Shown: positions 9,188-17,739 of the stretch, one piece after another
How positions within the stretch are numbered: the stretch's first letter is position 1
How the letters are laid out: every line of letters starts with the position of its first letter
Assembly (NCBI RefSeq): GCF_021555175.1
Contig: NZ_JAKGRW010000009.1
Location: 62,001 to 126,000, forward strand
Length of the DNA stretch: 64,000 bases
Source of the DNA: Nocardioides alcanivorans
GTDB lineage: Bacteria > Actinomycetota > Actinomycetes > Propionibacteriales > Nocardioidaceae
Direction of reading: 5' to 3'
Translations under genes and position numbers: made by a program
Notes under the pieces: generated by a model
Database searches by the model: none
Seen by the model: the letters and a program-made list of their open reading frames with translations, nothing else
What the model was told of the DNA's origin: nothing

Positions 9188-9202
9188 GGACAACGATAGC
9201 GC
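9163..9202. promoter_or_regulatory. shared leaderless promoters and MocR direct-repeat operator
   Basis: Two identical CGATAGCGC direct repeats, at 9163-9171 and 9194-9202, are 31 bp apart (three helical turns) and flank the overlapping starts at 9185-9188. TACTCT at 9172-9177 is an eight-base-distant -10 for the plus gene, and TATCGT (9198-9193) is a -10 for the minus gene, so both mRNAs would begin at or near their start codons. Spaced direct repeats are typical of MocR/GabR/PdxR binding. Confidence 0.6.
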
Positions 9203-10610
9203 AGCGCAGGCGCTGGCGACCACTCTCGCCGCCGAGGTCGAAGCCGACCCGCCGGGCACGAAGTTGCCGAGCCAGCGCGCCCTGGTGCAGCGCTTCGGCG
9301 CCAGCGCGACCACCGTGGCGCATGCCCTTGCGCTCCTGGCCCAGCGGGGGCTCGTCGAATCACGTCCGGGCTCCGGCACCTTCCGGGCCCACGGCAGGGT
9401 CTCCACTCTCGTCGGCGACACCAGTTGGCAGGACGCAGCGCTCGAGATCACCGAGAACGTCGCCGGCGCCGACAGGCGACGCCTCACCAGCGCGGCCCTC
9501 CTCAACACCTTGACCACGCCCGGCCCGGACGTCGTCGACCTCGTCGGGGGCTACCTCCACCCGCAGTTGCAGCCCCTCGCCCTGCTGAGCGGGGCGCTCG
9601 GACGGGCGGCACGACGTACCGAGGCATGGGGACGGCCGCCGGCGGGTGGGTTGCCGGAGCTGCGCGACTGGTTCAGCGCCGACATCGGCGGCGGGCTCAG
9701 CCGCCACGACCTCCTCGTTTGCGGAGGTGGACAGAGCGCCCTGGCCACGATCAGCCGGGCGCTGACCCAGCCGGGGGATCCGGTGGTGATCGAGACGCCG
9801 ACCTACTCGGGCACCATCGCGGCCGTGCTGGCGGCGGGCCTGCGTCCGGTGCCCGTGTCGATGGACGAGCACGGCATCCGCCCCGACGACCTCGACGCCG
9901 CCCTCGAACGTTCCGGGGCCCGTGTGGTCGTCGTCCAACCGCTGTTCCAGAACCCAACCGGCGCGACCATGACGGCTGAGCGGCAGGCCCAGCTGCTGCA
10001 GATCGCCCGCAGGCACCGGGCGTTCGTGGTCGAGGACGACTTCGCCCGCCACATGGCTCATGCCGACGCCGCGCCGCTCCCGCCTCCGCTGATCGCCCAG
10101 GACCCGGACGGTGCGGTCGTCCACATCCGGTCCCTGACCAAGGTGACGTCGCCGAACGTGCGGGTGGCGGCGGTGGCTGCACGTGGGCCGGTGATGGCGA
10201 GGTTGCGTGCCGCCTTCGTCATCGACTCCATGGCCGTCCCGACGCCGCTCCAGCTGACGGCACTGGAGGTGGTCACGGCACCGGGTTGGCGCCGGGCGAT
10301 GCACGCGTTGGGCCGTGAGCTCGCCCGCCGGCGAGACGCAACCGCTGCCGCTCTCGTCGGAGTGCTCGGAGAGAGCTCCTTGCGCCTCGTCCCGCGGGGT
10401 GGCTACCACCTCTGGGCCGGGTTGCCGTCACACCACGATGCCGACCAGTACGTCGCCGCCGCGCTCGCTTCCGGTGTCGCGCTGACCCCCGGCACGGCGT
10501 ACGTCGCCACCGGGCCCACGCTTCCCCACGTCAGGTTGAGCTACATCGCCACGGCCTCCGCCGAAGACGTGATCAGCGGTGTCGAGCGGCTTCCACGCAT
10601 CACGGCCTGA
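9186..10610 (+). CDS. MocR-type (GntR-aminotransferase) regulator
   Basis: A 474-residue PLP-dependent regulator. Residues 1-75 form a GntR winged helix (KLPSQRALVQRFGASATTVAHALALLAQRGLVESRPGSGTF). Residues about 115-470 are a fold-type I aminotransferase domain with LVCGGGQSALATISRAL, VQPLFQNPTGATMT and the Schiff-base lysine in SLTKVTSP at about residue 319. MocR proteins sense PLP adducts or PLP itself and regulate divergent genes. The start overlaps that of the DMT transporter, which is its most likely target, along with itself. Confidence 0.92.
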   Translation: MDNDSAAQALATTLAAEVEADPPGTKLPSQRALVQRFGASATTVAHALALLAQRGLVESRPGSGTFRAHGRVSTLVGDTSWQDAALEITENVAGADRRRLTSAALLNTLTTPGPDVVDLVGGYLHPQLQPLALLSGALGRAARRTEAWGRPPAGGLPELRDWFSADIGGGLSRHDLLVCGGGQSALATISRALTQPGDPVVIETPTYSGTIAAVLAAGLRPVPVSMDEHGIRPDDLDAALERSGARVVVVQPLFQNPTGATMTAERQAQLLQIARRHRAFVVEDDFARHMAHADAAPLPPPLIAQDPDGAVVHIRSLTKVTSPNVRVAAVAARGPVMARLRAAFVIDSMAVPTPLQLTALEVVTAPGWRRAMHALGRELARRRDATAAALVGVLGESSLRLVPRGGYHLWAGLPSHHDADQYVAAALASGVALTPGTAYVATGPTLPHVRLSYIATASAEDVISGVERLPRITA

Positions 10611-10620
10611 GGGCCATCCG

Positions 10621-11840
10621 TCACGCGCGCATCCAGCCGGTTCGCCCGCCGTCCTGCTGCGTCGTGAGCAAGGGGCACAGAGCGGCCGCGCCGACGAGGG
10701 CCACCACCGTGACGGGGAACAGGACGGACAGGTGGCCGCCTGCCACTGCCCAACCGGCACTGCCGGCACCCAACGAGGAGCCGATGTTCATCCCCGTGGT
10801 CACCCAGGTGCTCGCTTCGGTGTGCTGGGTCGGATCACTGAGCCGGTCACCAGCCGTGAATGCTGAGACGAACCACGGGGAGAGCAACACCCCGGAGGCG
10901 ATCAGTGCCGCGGAGACCACGCCCAGTGACGGAGCCAGGCCGCAGGCCAGGAGCAGCAGGCCCCGCGTCAGTGAGACGGACGCGAGGTCGAAGGCCCAGG
11001 TGGAGGCGCGGGCGAGCTTCCCCACCACAGTCCGCCGAGGACCGCGAGCACGCCACAACCAGCCTCCACGAGTCCGGTGACTGCCGGCATGCCGGAGAGA
11101 TCTGCCAGACCGGCCACCGAGGTGAGGTGGAGACTGCCGGCGAATCCGCCGACGGCCATCACGACCAGCAGCACCCGGAACCGGCCGCGGCGCAGCGGAC
11201 CGAGGATCCCCCGGCGTGGACCGTCCTCCGCCTCCCGTCGGATCGATGCCCACGGAGACAGGGCCAATCCGATCACGCCGACAGGGATCAGCATCGCCGC
11301 CAGCAGGGCGCCGTGCCAGGCCGGCCCCAGGGCCAGCATGCCGGCGGCGATCACCGGCCCGGCCAGAAAGGCAGACTCCTCGGCGACGGAGTCCAGCGAG
11401 TAGGCGGTGGGCAGGTCGGCCTCGGTGGTGGCGGCCCGCCACTGGGCCCGCATTGCGGGACCCAGCGAAGGCGCTGACGCGCCTCCGAAGAGGGCCACCG
11501 CGAACCAGGCGATGGGTGAGTCGACATGGGTGGCGGCCATGACCAGGGCCACGGTCATCGCTGCCAGGAACATGGAACCGAAGGCAGGCAGCACGGCGCG
11601 CTGGCTCCGTGCATCCATCAGCCGCGCCTGGAACGGCATCAACAAGCCGGCAAAGCCGAAGATGCCGATCGCTGCAGCGCCGGTGCGGAAGGACCCCGAC
11701 GTCTCGGCGGCCGTGAACATGAAACTGAGCGGCAACACCGCGTATCCCAGCCGGCCCAGCATGGCCAGGGCGAAGGTCCGACGCAGCCGGTTGTCGGCGA
11801 GCAGGATGCGGTAGGTGCCAGCACCGTGGGTGCGGGACAT
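10621..11840 (-). pseudogene. MFS transporter, frameshifted at a C run
   Basis: An MFS exporter of about 405 residues in two frames: N-terminal helices from ATG 11840 (RTFALAMLGRLGYAVLPLSFMF) through residue ~270, and C-terminal helices ending at 10621 (PVTVVALVGAAALCPLL). One extra C in CCCC at 11018-11021 joins them (GLWWGKLARASTW). It resembles YbfB/SotB-like antibiotic or sugar efflux proteins of actinobacteria. Upstream lies a short leaderless ORF and strong stem-loops, suggesting translational attenuation. It ends next to the convergent MocR gene. Confidence 0.83.
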
Positions 11841-11940
11841 CGAGAACTCCAGAGCGTGAAGCGGCCGAGGGGCCGTGGAAGCGAGGTCGGAGACAGCGCG
11901 CCGAGGTCGGCGCGGTCTCCTAGTGCTTCACGCAGGTCAT
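11841..11940 (-). promoter_or_regulatory. candidate translational attenuator of the MFS gene
   Basis: Reading the minus strand: a six-codon ORF (11940-11920), then an extended stem-loop at 11920-11889 (GGAGAC paired with GTCTCC, inner CGCGCCG with CGGCGCG), then GCTTCACGC (11862-11854) directly before the ribosome site CTGGAG and the ATG at 11840. GCTTCACGC is perfectly complementary to GCGTGAAGC inside the small ORF (11933-11925). Ribosome stalling in the ORF would free the downstream start region. No such element is known to me for this family; it is inferred from sequence. Confidence 0.5.
11920..11940 (-). CDS. putative leader peptide MTCVKH
   Basis: Six codons (Met-Thr-Cys-Val-Lys-His) and TAG, 100 bases upstream of the MFS start. 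TAGCCT lies seven bases before its ATG, matching the leaderless pattern seen elsewhere in this window. Its codons include one arm of the long-range stem that would mask the MFS start region. Confidence 0.4.
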   Translation of the reverse strand: MTCVKH

Positions 11941-12042
11941 GGGGAGGAGGCTAACAGCCCTCGACGTGTCACGGCACTCGCAGCACACGGGTGTGCGACC
12001 GGCTGCACGGAATCTCCTGCCGTTGCGCGCAGTTGCCCTTGC

Positions 12043-12642
12043 GTGACCACCGAACTGACCGGCGACCTGTCCGATGTGCTGCGCAACCGGCGGAGCCTGC
12101 GCATCCTCGACCCCGAGCACGTGCTCGGCGACGCACAGCTGGCGCGGCTGCTCCGTGCTGCGCAGTGGTCGCCGTCGGCGGGCAACAGCCAGCCGTGGGG
12201 CTTTCTCGTCGCGTGTCGGGGCGACGAGACCCACGACCGGTTCGTCAAGCACCTCTCAGCCGGCAACCGTTCGTGGGTGCCGGCCGCGAGCGCCGTACTG
12301 ATCACGGCCCACCAGGTGGCCTCGGGCCCGGAGGACGATGCGCCGGCCTTCTCCGACTATGCGATGTATGACCTCGGCCAGGCAGCCGCCATGCTCACCG
12401 TCGAAGCAGGTCTGCTCGGCCTGACCGCGCACCAGTTCGCCGGCTTCGACCACGATGGGGTCGCCGAGGAGTTCGGCGTGCCGGAGCACTGGCGCGTCAC
12501 CACCGCCATCGCGATCGGGACGTACGGCGATCCGTCGGCTGCCGACCCGGCCCTCGTCGAGCGCGACCGGCGGCCGCGCGTGCGCAAGGAGCTGTCGGAG
12601 TTCGTCTTCGCCGGCACATGGGGTGCCAGCGCGGGGCTGTGA
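12043..12642 (+). CDS. nitroreductase family protein
   Basis: A 199-residue FMN-dependent nitroreductase. The N-terminus VLRNRRSLRILDPEHVLGDAQLARLLRAAQWSPSAGNSQPWGFLV is diagnostic (FMN phosphate-binding RRSxR and the SAGNSQPW loop). A second flavin segment is near YDLGQAAAMLTVEAGLLGLTAHQFAGFD. Start taken as GTG 12043 because homology begins right after it; no clear ribosome site, so possibly leaderless. The role is probably NAD(P)H-dependent reduction of nitro, quinone or enal groups. Confidence 0.88.
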   Translation: MTTELTGDLSDVLRNRRSLRILDPEHVLGDAQLARLLRAAQWSPSAGNSQPWGFLVACRGDETHDRFVKHLSAGNRSWVPAASAVLITAHQVASGPEDDAPAFSDYAMYDLGQAAAMLTVEAGLLGLTAHQFAGFDHDGVAEEFGVPEHWRVTTAIAIGTYGDPSAADPALVERDRRPRVRKELSEFVFAGTWGASAGL

Positions 12643-12647
12643 CCCCG

Positions 12648-13133
12648 TCAGGGAGCTGAGGGATCGGCGACCGCAGCGAGCACGTCGGGGTCCTGGCAGG
12701 CTCTTGCGAAGGCGTCGATGCGGGCGCGGATCTCGCGCCCGAGCAACCACTGGCCGATCGGCTCGGCGACGAAGCGCAGCCACGACGGCCTGATCGCGTA
12801 GGTGTACTTCCAGACGGCTTCGGTGGCACCGTCGTCGGTGGGCTTGAACCGCCAGCCGCCACCGAAGGAGGCGAAGAACCACGGCCCCTTCACCATCGTC
12901 ATGCCCACACTCGTCGGTGGGCGGTACGACGCGTACCGGCTGATCATCGTCGGCCCGATCCGTGCCTTGGTCAGGGTCTGCACACCCTTGCCGGGCGTGG
13001 TCGCGCCGTGCAGGAAGTGCTGCTCGCGGATGAACGGGTCCCACGTCAGCCGCACCTCGCCGGTGGTCTGCGACACCGCGAAGGCCGTGGCCGGGTCGAG
13101 CGGTACGACGACACGTGCGGTGACCTGGGGCAT
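12648..13133 (-). CDS. SRPBCC (START-like) family protein
   Basis: A 161-residue polyketide cyclase/dehydrase-type START-like fold: VTARVVVPLDPATAFAVSQTTGEVRLTWDPFI opens the first strand and helix, FFASFGGGWRFKPTDDGATEAVWKYTYAI forms the central sheet, and LGREIRARIDAFARACQ is the long C-terminal helix. Such proteins bind hydrophobic ligands. ATG 13133 has AGGAG nine bases upstream; ATG 13142 is too close to it. Convergent with the nitroreductase, divergent from the secreted protein. Confidence 0.8.
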   Translation of the reverse strand: MPQVTARVVVPLDPATAFAVSQTTGEVRLTWDPFIREQHFLHGATTPGKGVQTLTKARIGPTMISRYASYRPPTSVGMTMVKGPWFFASFGGGWRFKPTDDGATEAVWKYTYAIRPSWLRFVAEPIGQWLLGREIRARIDAFARACQDPDVLAAVADPSAP

Positions 13134-13213
13134 CCGATCCATCTCCTGGCGGTTTGGTCCGTGCGTGAACGGGTGAGGATGACCCCAGACCATCACGAAC
13201 TCCGGGGGTATCA

Positions 13214-13843
13214 GTGAATCGCAGCCGCATGTCCGCCCTCGCGGTGGGCGCCCTCACTGCTGCGCTGCTCCTCGGCTCTGCGCCGCCGGCACAAGCAGCG
13301 AAGGTGACGAAGAAGAACGTGCCCGGCAGGTCGGCGCTCGTCAAGATCTTCCCTGAGCTCAACGGGGAGCTGCCCGAGAAGTACGCGAGCGATGAGATCT
13401 GGGTGCCGACCAAGACGTGCGGCGACCACGCGCCCGTGGTGGCCAAGTCCGCGTACTCGTTCTCCCTCGGCGGTTACGTCGACAGCGGTGCCGCCGTCGA
13501 GGTGGCGGCGTTCAAGTCGGTCAAGCGGGCCAAGTCGGCCTTCAGGGCATACAAGCGCGTCGCGAAGAAGTGCTCGAAGTTCACCACGAGCAGTGGACGG
13601 AAGTTCAAGGTGAAGCGGCTCGACCACGTCCCCAAGGTCGGTGAGCAGCGATTCGGGATGCTCAAGATCGAGAGAGGGCCACTTCTCACCGACCACCGTG
13701 GCCGTCACGTCGACCGCGTGGCGGTCGTCGTGATCCGCAAGGGCAAGCGCCTTGCGGTGGCCCAGGCCTACCGGGAGGACGCAAAGGTGCCCCAGGCGCG
13801 GGTCAAGAAGCTGGTGAAGGTCACGGCCAAGAAGATGAGGTGA
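13214..13843 (+). CDS. secreted lysine-rich hypothetical protein
   Basis: A 209-residue exported protein with a Sec signal peptide (MNRSRMSALAVGALTAALLLGSAPPAQA, cleavage after AQA about residue 28). The mature part is Lys-rich with two cysteines (about 71 and 121) that could form a disulfide. No catalytic motif is visible. GTG start at 13214. Pattern resembles small sensor-domain-like secreted proteins of actinobacteria, but I cannot assign a family. Confidence 0.7.
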   Translation: MNRSRMSALAVGALTAALLLGSAPPAQAAKVTKKNVPGRSALVKIFPELNGELPEKYASDEIWVPTKTCGDHAPVVAKSAYSFSLGGYVDSGAAVEVAAFKSVKRAKSAFRAYKRVAKKCSKFTTSSGRKFKVKRLDHVPKVGEQRFGMLKIERGPLLTDHRGRHVDRVAVVVIRKGKRLAVAQAYREDAKVPQARVKKLVKVTAKKMR

Positions 13844-13931
13844 CGACCACGGGCGCGGGGTCGTGCAGTGATGCCCGGGAATGAGTACGCAGCCTCATGA
13901 CGTCGCCCGTCTGTTTCGTGAGGCTTGAGGC

Positions 13932-14867
13932 ATGAAGCCCGCTGTGCTCCTCTCATCCCTCGTCTTCCTCTCGGTTCCACTGTTCTCCGCCTGCGCCGGC
14001 CCCGATCGATCATCGGAGGCCGGCGACCTGCGCGAGGTCCTCTCCGAACTGTCCGGTGTCTCCGACGTCAGCCTCGACTACAGCAAGCCCGTCACCCTCG
14101 ACTCCGGCAAGATCGCGCTCTCCGTGCGGATGGAGGAGGACGCAAGTACGAAGTCGGTCGTGGAGGTGGTCACGACGGCGTACGACGCCTTCAGCGACGC
14201 GCACCAGGGGGAGGAGGGCGATCTCGACATCGTGCTCGGGGACGACGTGATCCATCTCCGCAGCTTTGAGGCCGAAGCCGATGCCGACGACGTGGCGAAG
14301 GCGGCCGCGGCGGCGATGTCGGTGCTCTCCTCGGGGGCCGTGAAGGCCTACGTGAACACGCAGGACGTCACCAGGGCGCCACATGTGTTCACGGAGTACA
14401 CGCTCACCGTCGCCGAGTCGAGTGTGGACGCCGTGCTCACGATGCTTGCCGATCTCGAGAAGGCACACGGTGACCTCCCTGATGCCTCGTGGCGCGTGCA
14501 GGCCGGTGATGAGTACGGATGGCTGATCGGTTCCGACCTCGGATTCCCCGACAGCGCGCAGGTGGCTCTCTTCGAGAAGCTGGCCGCGGGGCTGGCCGAG
14601 GGCGCGGTGGTCCGCTCCTACGGCATCGACTTCGTCACGCTCTCGGTGCCGCGCGGTGTCACTCCCGACGAGGTCTCGGCCACGGTGACGCGGCACCTGG
14701 AGCTGCTCGGCGACATGGAGGACCTCTTCTATGACGTCGAGAGTCCGGAAGGCATCTCGACCATGACCGAGGGCGACTGCTACTTCGACGGTGGGAGGAT
14801 CGGTGCTCGCCTGGAGCTCGACCACAGTGGCAGCTGTTCCCACGTGACCCATTCGGAGGCCGACTGA
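13932..14867 (+). CDS. hypothetical lipoprotein
   Basis: A 311-residue lipoprotein: signal MKPAVLLSSLVFLSVPLFSAC with the lipobox FSAC (Cys 21). The mature part is acidic and seems to contain two or three similar alpha/beta units (for example VREVLSELSGVSDVSLDY-like and AVLTMLADLEKAHG-like segments), each about 80 residues. Function unknown. Independent of the preceding secreted protein (88-bp gap). Confidence 0.7.
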   Translation: MKPAVLLSSLVFLSVPLFSACAGPDRSSEAGDLREVLSELSGVSDVSLDYSKPVTLDSGKIALSVRMEEDASTKSVVEVVTTAYDAFSDAHQGEEGDLDIVLGDDVIHLRSFEAEADADDVAKAAAAAMSVLSSGAVKAYVNTQDVTRAPHVFTEYTLTVAESSVDAVLTMLADLEKAHGDLPDASWRVQAGDEYGWLIGSDLGFPDSAQVALFEKLAAGLAEGAVVRSYGIDFVTLSVPRGVTPDEVSATVTRHLELLGDMEDLFYDVESPEGISTMTEGDCYFDGGRIGARLELDHSGSCSHVTHSEAD

Positions 14868-14892
14868 CCGCCGGTCGCCCGGGACACCTTCC

Positions 14893-15612
14893 TCAGGGCG
14901 CCAATGCAGCGAGTCCGTCGAGCACCCGAGTGATCCCGAACTCCCACGCCAGCAACGGGTCGGAGGGGCCCTGCATCGCTTGGCCGGCGGCTGCACCGAC
15001 CGACTGGGCGAGTGGGTGGTCATCGCCCAGATAGGTCGCGAGACGTTCGCTCCACTGTGGCCAGTGCTGCGCGAACTCTCCTGCCCGTGGGTCGGGGCGC
15101 AGCGCCCGCGCGGCGCCGCGGACGTGGTCGAGCACGAAGGTCAGCGCTGCGTCGCACGTCGTCGGGGCGAGTCGCAGCGGGGCCAAGGAAGCGAGCTCGT
15201 GGTCGTACTTCGCGATCGTGCCGGGCCCGAGCGCGGTCCGTTCGTCGGTGAGGTCCAGCAGCCACGGGTGTGAGCGCAGCAGCGCCAGGTTGGAGTCGGC
15301 CACGCGGCGTACCCGCGAACGCCAGCTGAGACGGCCGTACGACGTTCGCTCCATCCGCGCGTGCACGGCGTCGACCATCAACACCAGCAGGTCGTCCCTG
15401 CTGTTGACGTGGGTGTAGACCGACATCGGCGAAACGCCCAGGTCTGCTGCCAGCCGTCGGACCGTGACGGCGGTGAGTCCGTTGGCGTCGGCCAGGCCGA
15501 GCGCTGCGTCCACCACGGCGCTGGTGGAGACGCGTGCGCGAGGCCCCCGGGTGCCGGGTGCCGGCGCACTCGGATGCTCGCGCCACAGCAGGTCGATCAG
15601 CGACCGCGGCAT
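14893..15612 (-). CDS. TetR family regulator
   Basis: A 239-residue TetR-family repressor of the TetR_C subgroup. The HTH lies at residues 30-75: AVVDAALGLADANGLTAVTVRRLAADLGVSPMSVYTHVNSRDDLL. The C-terminal ligand domain includes RSHPWLLDL and LDHVRGAARAL, similar to TetR proteins that sense small hydrophobic compounds. It is divergent from a VOC gene, with three evenly spaced GTAC motifs (15647-15664) between them, so it probably represses both. Confidence 0.9.
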   Translation of the reverse strand: MPRSLIDLLWREHPSAPAPGTRGPRARVSTSAVVDAALGLADANGLTAVTVRRLAADLGVSPMSVYTHVNSRDDLLVLMVDAVHARMERTSYGRLSWRSRVRRVADSNLALLRSHPWLLDLTDERTALGPGTIAKYDHELASLAPLRLAPTTCDAALTFVLDHVRGAARALRPDPRAGEFAQHWPQWSERLATYLGDDHPLAQSVGAAAGQAMQGPSDPLLAWEFGITRVLDGLAALAP

Positions 15613-15646
15613 TGCAACTCCATGTCGGGAATCATTCCATGACGCC

Positions 15647-15664
15647 GTACGTTGTACGCCGTAC
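15647..15664. promoter_or_regulatory. candidate TetR operator, three GTAC at 7-bp spacing
   Basis: GTAC-N3-GTAC-N3-GTAC at 15647-15664 between divergent tetR and VOC genes, within a direct repeat of ACGCCGTAC. Overlapping dyads of this size are typical of cooperative TetR dimer binding. Confidence 0.5.
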
Positions 15665-15687
15665 AGAGTTTATCGAAGGAGAGCAAC

Positions 15688-16077
15688 ATGCAGGTCACGT
15701 CCACCGCCCTCTCGCTCAACGTCGCTGACGTCGACGCCTCCGCACGCTTCGCCACGACACACTTCGGGTTCACGGAGACGATGTCGGCCGACGGCTTCGT
15801 CTCCCTCGAGCACCCGACCGCGGGCATCAACGTCGTCTTCCTGCGGACCGGGCTGTCGACGTTCAAGCCGCAGGAGATCGCTGGCCCGGCCGGTCAGGGC
15901 ATGCTGATCGCCTTCGTCGTCGACGACCTGGACGTCGAGTTCGCCCGCATCGCCGGCGGTGGCGCCACGGTCGTCACGGAGCCGGAGACGGAGCCCTGGG
16001 GTGAGCGCTACTGCCAGTTCGCCGACGACAACGGACTGGTCTGGCAACTGGTGCAGTGGGTCGAGATGCCGCAGTGA
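15688..16077 (+). CDS. VOC family (glyoxalase-like) protein
   Basis: A 129-residue VOC protein: STALSLNVADVDASARFATTHFGFTE at the start and WGERYCQFADDNGLVWQLVQW at the end, the usual metal-site strand (Gln/Glu variant). A GGAG ribosome site precedes ATG 15688. It is divergent from and probably controlled by the TetR gene. It could act in resistance or isomerisation; substrate unknown. Confidence 0.87.
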   Translation: MQVTSTALSLNVADVDASARFATTHFGFTETMSADGFVSLEHPTAGINVVFLRTGLSTFKPQEIAGPAGQGMLIAFVVDDLDVEFARIAGGGATVVTEPETEPWGERYCQFADDNGLVWQLVQWVEMPQ

Positions 16078-16087
16078 CCGGATGGGC

Positions 16088-16636
16088 TCACCGCGTGGGG
16101 CGCGGGCCCACCACGTCGTAGCGCGCGCAAAGGAATGCCTTGTTGCGGTCGAACTCGCGCAGCTCCAGGTCGTATGCCTTCGTGAACAGCGGGCGGCCAG
16201 CGCCGAGCGTCACCGGTGCGATCGACACGATCACCTCGTCGAGCATCCCGGCGGCGGCGAACTGGGCAGCCAGGTCGCCGCCGCCGACGATCCACACGTC
16301 CTTCTTGCCCGCGGCATCGACGAGTTCCTGCCGGAAGTCGGTCGGGCTGCCGGAGACTATCCGCACGTCGTCCGTCACCGGAGCGAGGTCGCGGTGGGTG
16401 AACACCCATGTGGGTTGGGTGTAGCTCCACGACTCACCTGTCGACTCGTTGTGGTCGAGCACCCACTGATAGGTGGTGGCGCCCATGACGAGGGCGCCGA
16501 TGTCGCCGATGAAGTCGGTGTAGTTGAGCGCACCACTCTCGTCGATCGGCTGGTCGAGCAGCCAGTCGAGGCTGTCGTGCTCGTCGGCGATGAAGCCGTC
16601 GAGGGTGGTCGCGGTGTAGAAGCGGAAACGGGTCAT
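16088..16636 (-). CDS. dihydrofolate reductase-like (RibD C-terminal) protein
   Basis: A 182-residue RibD_C/DHFR-fold reductase. It begins RFYTATTLDGFIADEHDSLDWLL, has ALVMGATTYQWVL (NADPH-binding strand and helix) and DVWIVGGGDLAAQFAAAGMLDEVIVSIAPVTLGAGRPLF, the typical GGG nucleotide loop and GxG end. Not a true folate reductase; substrate unknown. Its ATG overlaps the upstream gene's stop by four bases (ATGA), so the two are translationally coupled. Confidence 0.87.
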   Translation of the reverse strand: MTRFRFYTATTLDGFIADEHDSLDWLLDQPIDESGALNYTDFIGDIGALVMGATTYQWVLDHNESTGESWSYTQPTWVFTHRDLAPVTDDVRIVSGSPTDFRQELVDAAGKKDVWIVGGGDLAAQFAAAGMLDEVIVSIAPVTLGAGRPLFTKAYDLELREFDRNKAFLCARYDVVGPRPTR

Positions 16637-17639
16637 GGCTCTCCATCCCTGTTGGTCGGCGTCGGGGGTTGCCACGTGGCGCGGTGCCACATGATCGGGT
16701 CGGGGTCGAGCGCGGTCGTCCGTACGACGCCGGCATCGTTGAGCATCCAGCGCATCAGCTGCCGGCGGTGGGCCGAGAAGGTCAGCTCGTGGGCCACGAT
16801 CTGCGACATCAGGAACGACTCCGGCGGTTCGCACAAGGCGTCGATGACCAGGTCTGCCCAGGCTCCGCGCCGTTCGACGCCGCGGATCATCGCGAGCCAG
16901 CGGGCCGCGATCTCGTCGTGCTCGAGGGCCAAGTGCGCGACGTCGTCGGGTGCGTCCGTCGCCGGAGCAGTGCTGCCCTCGATCGTCGCCAGCCACGGAA
17001 GCTTGCTGCGCACCAGCGTGGTGAGGACGTCGGCAATCGACTCCTCCGGCCCGTGCCACTCGAGCACCACGTGGTCAGGCAGGCGTTGCTTGCGGTAGTC
17101 GGCGTCCGTGAGTCCCGTCGCGGCACTGAGCAGCGAGCGCACGTCATCGAGGTCATGGCGCACCAGCAGGGCGAGCACGTCGCCGGCCGACTGCTCCTCG
17201 GCACCGCCGGAGTCGACGTACAGCACCGTGGGGGAGTGGAAGTGGAGTCCGTTGGGGGCAGGGAGCCAGTGGCCGCGCTCGCCGGCGGGGGCATCGCGGT
17301 CGGCGGGTGGCCGTAGGCGCGGGTGAAGGCGCGCGAGAACCCCTCGACCGATTCATAGCCGGAGTCGAAGGCACAATCGGTGACCGACATGCCGCGCTGC
17401 AGCAGCCATCCGGCACGTTCGAGGGTCACCCGTCGCCGCATGGCGACAGGCGATTCCCCTGATCGGGCGCGCACCTGACGGGTGAAGTGGAACGGCGAGG
17501 TGTGGGCACCGTTCGCCATGTCGTCGAGGCTCTGGTGGTCGGCGTCGAGCACGGCGTCGAGCAGGCGCCGCCACGGATCGGGCGTGGGTGGACCAACGGG
17601 CATGACACCAGCATCGACCCTCGGCGGGGTCTGGCGCAT
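16633..17639 (-). pseudogene. AraC HTH plus DinB-like protein, frameshifted
   Basis: About 335 residues in two frames. The N-terminal part is an AraC-type double HTH (MANGAHTSPFHFTRQVRARSGESPVAMRRRVTLERAGWLLQRG, then DCAFDSGYESVEGFSRAFTRAYGHPP). The second frame, from about 17290 to 16633, resembles a DinB-like four-helix bundle (ALLVRHDLDDVRSLLSAATGL; VAHELTFSAHRRQLMRWML). One extra base at the GGGGG run 17287-17291 joins them. The HTH/DinB fusion suggests a ligand-responsive regulator. It is coupled to the downstream DHFR-like gene. Confidence 0.8.
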
Positions 17640-17679
17640 GACCGTTCTTGCTCGATCCCGGCAGAAGTCCTCGGCGGGG

Positions 17680-17706
17680 TGTCACAGGACCTTGCCGGCC
17701 GGCGTC
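17680..17706 (+). promoter_or_regulatory. ECF41-type promoter
   Basis: TGTCACA at 17680-17686, exactly 16 bases, then CGTC at 17703-17706. This is the motif reported for ECF41 sigma factors (TGTCACA-N16-CGTC). It is 34 bases upstream of a gene pair whose second gene is an ECF41-type sigma factor, so the sigma factor likely drives its own operon. Confidence 0.8.
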
Positions 17707-17739
17707 TTCATGTCGAGTCACCAACGACAGGAGAAGAAG

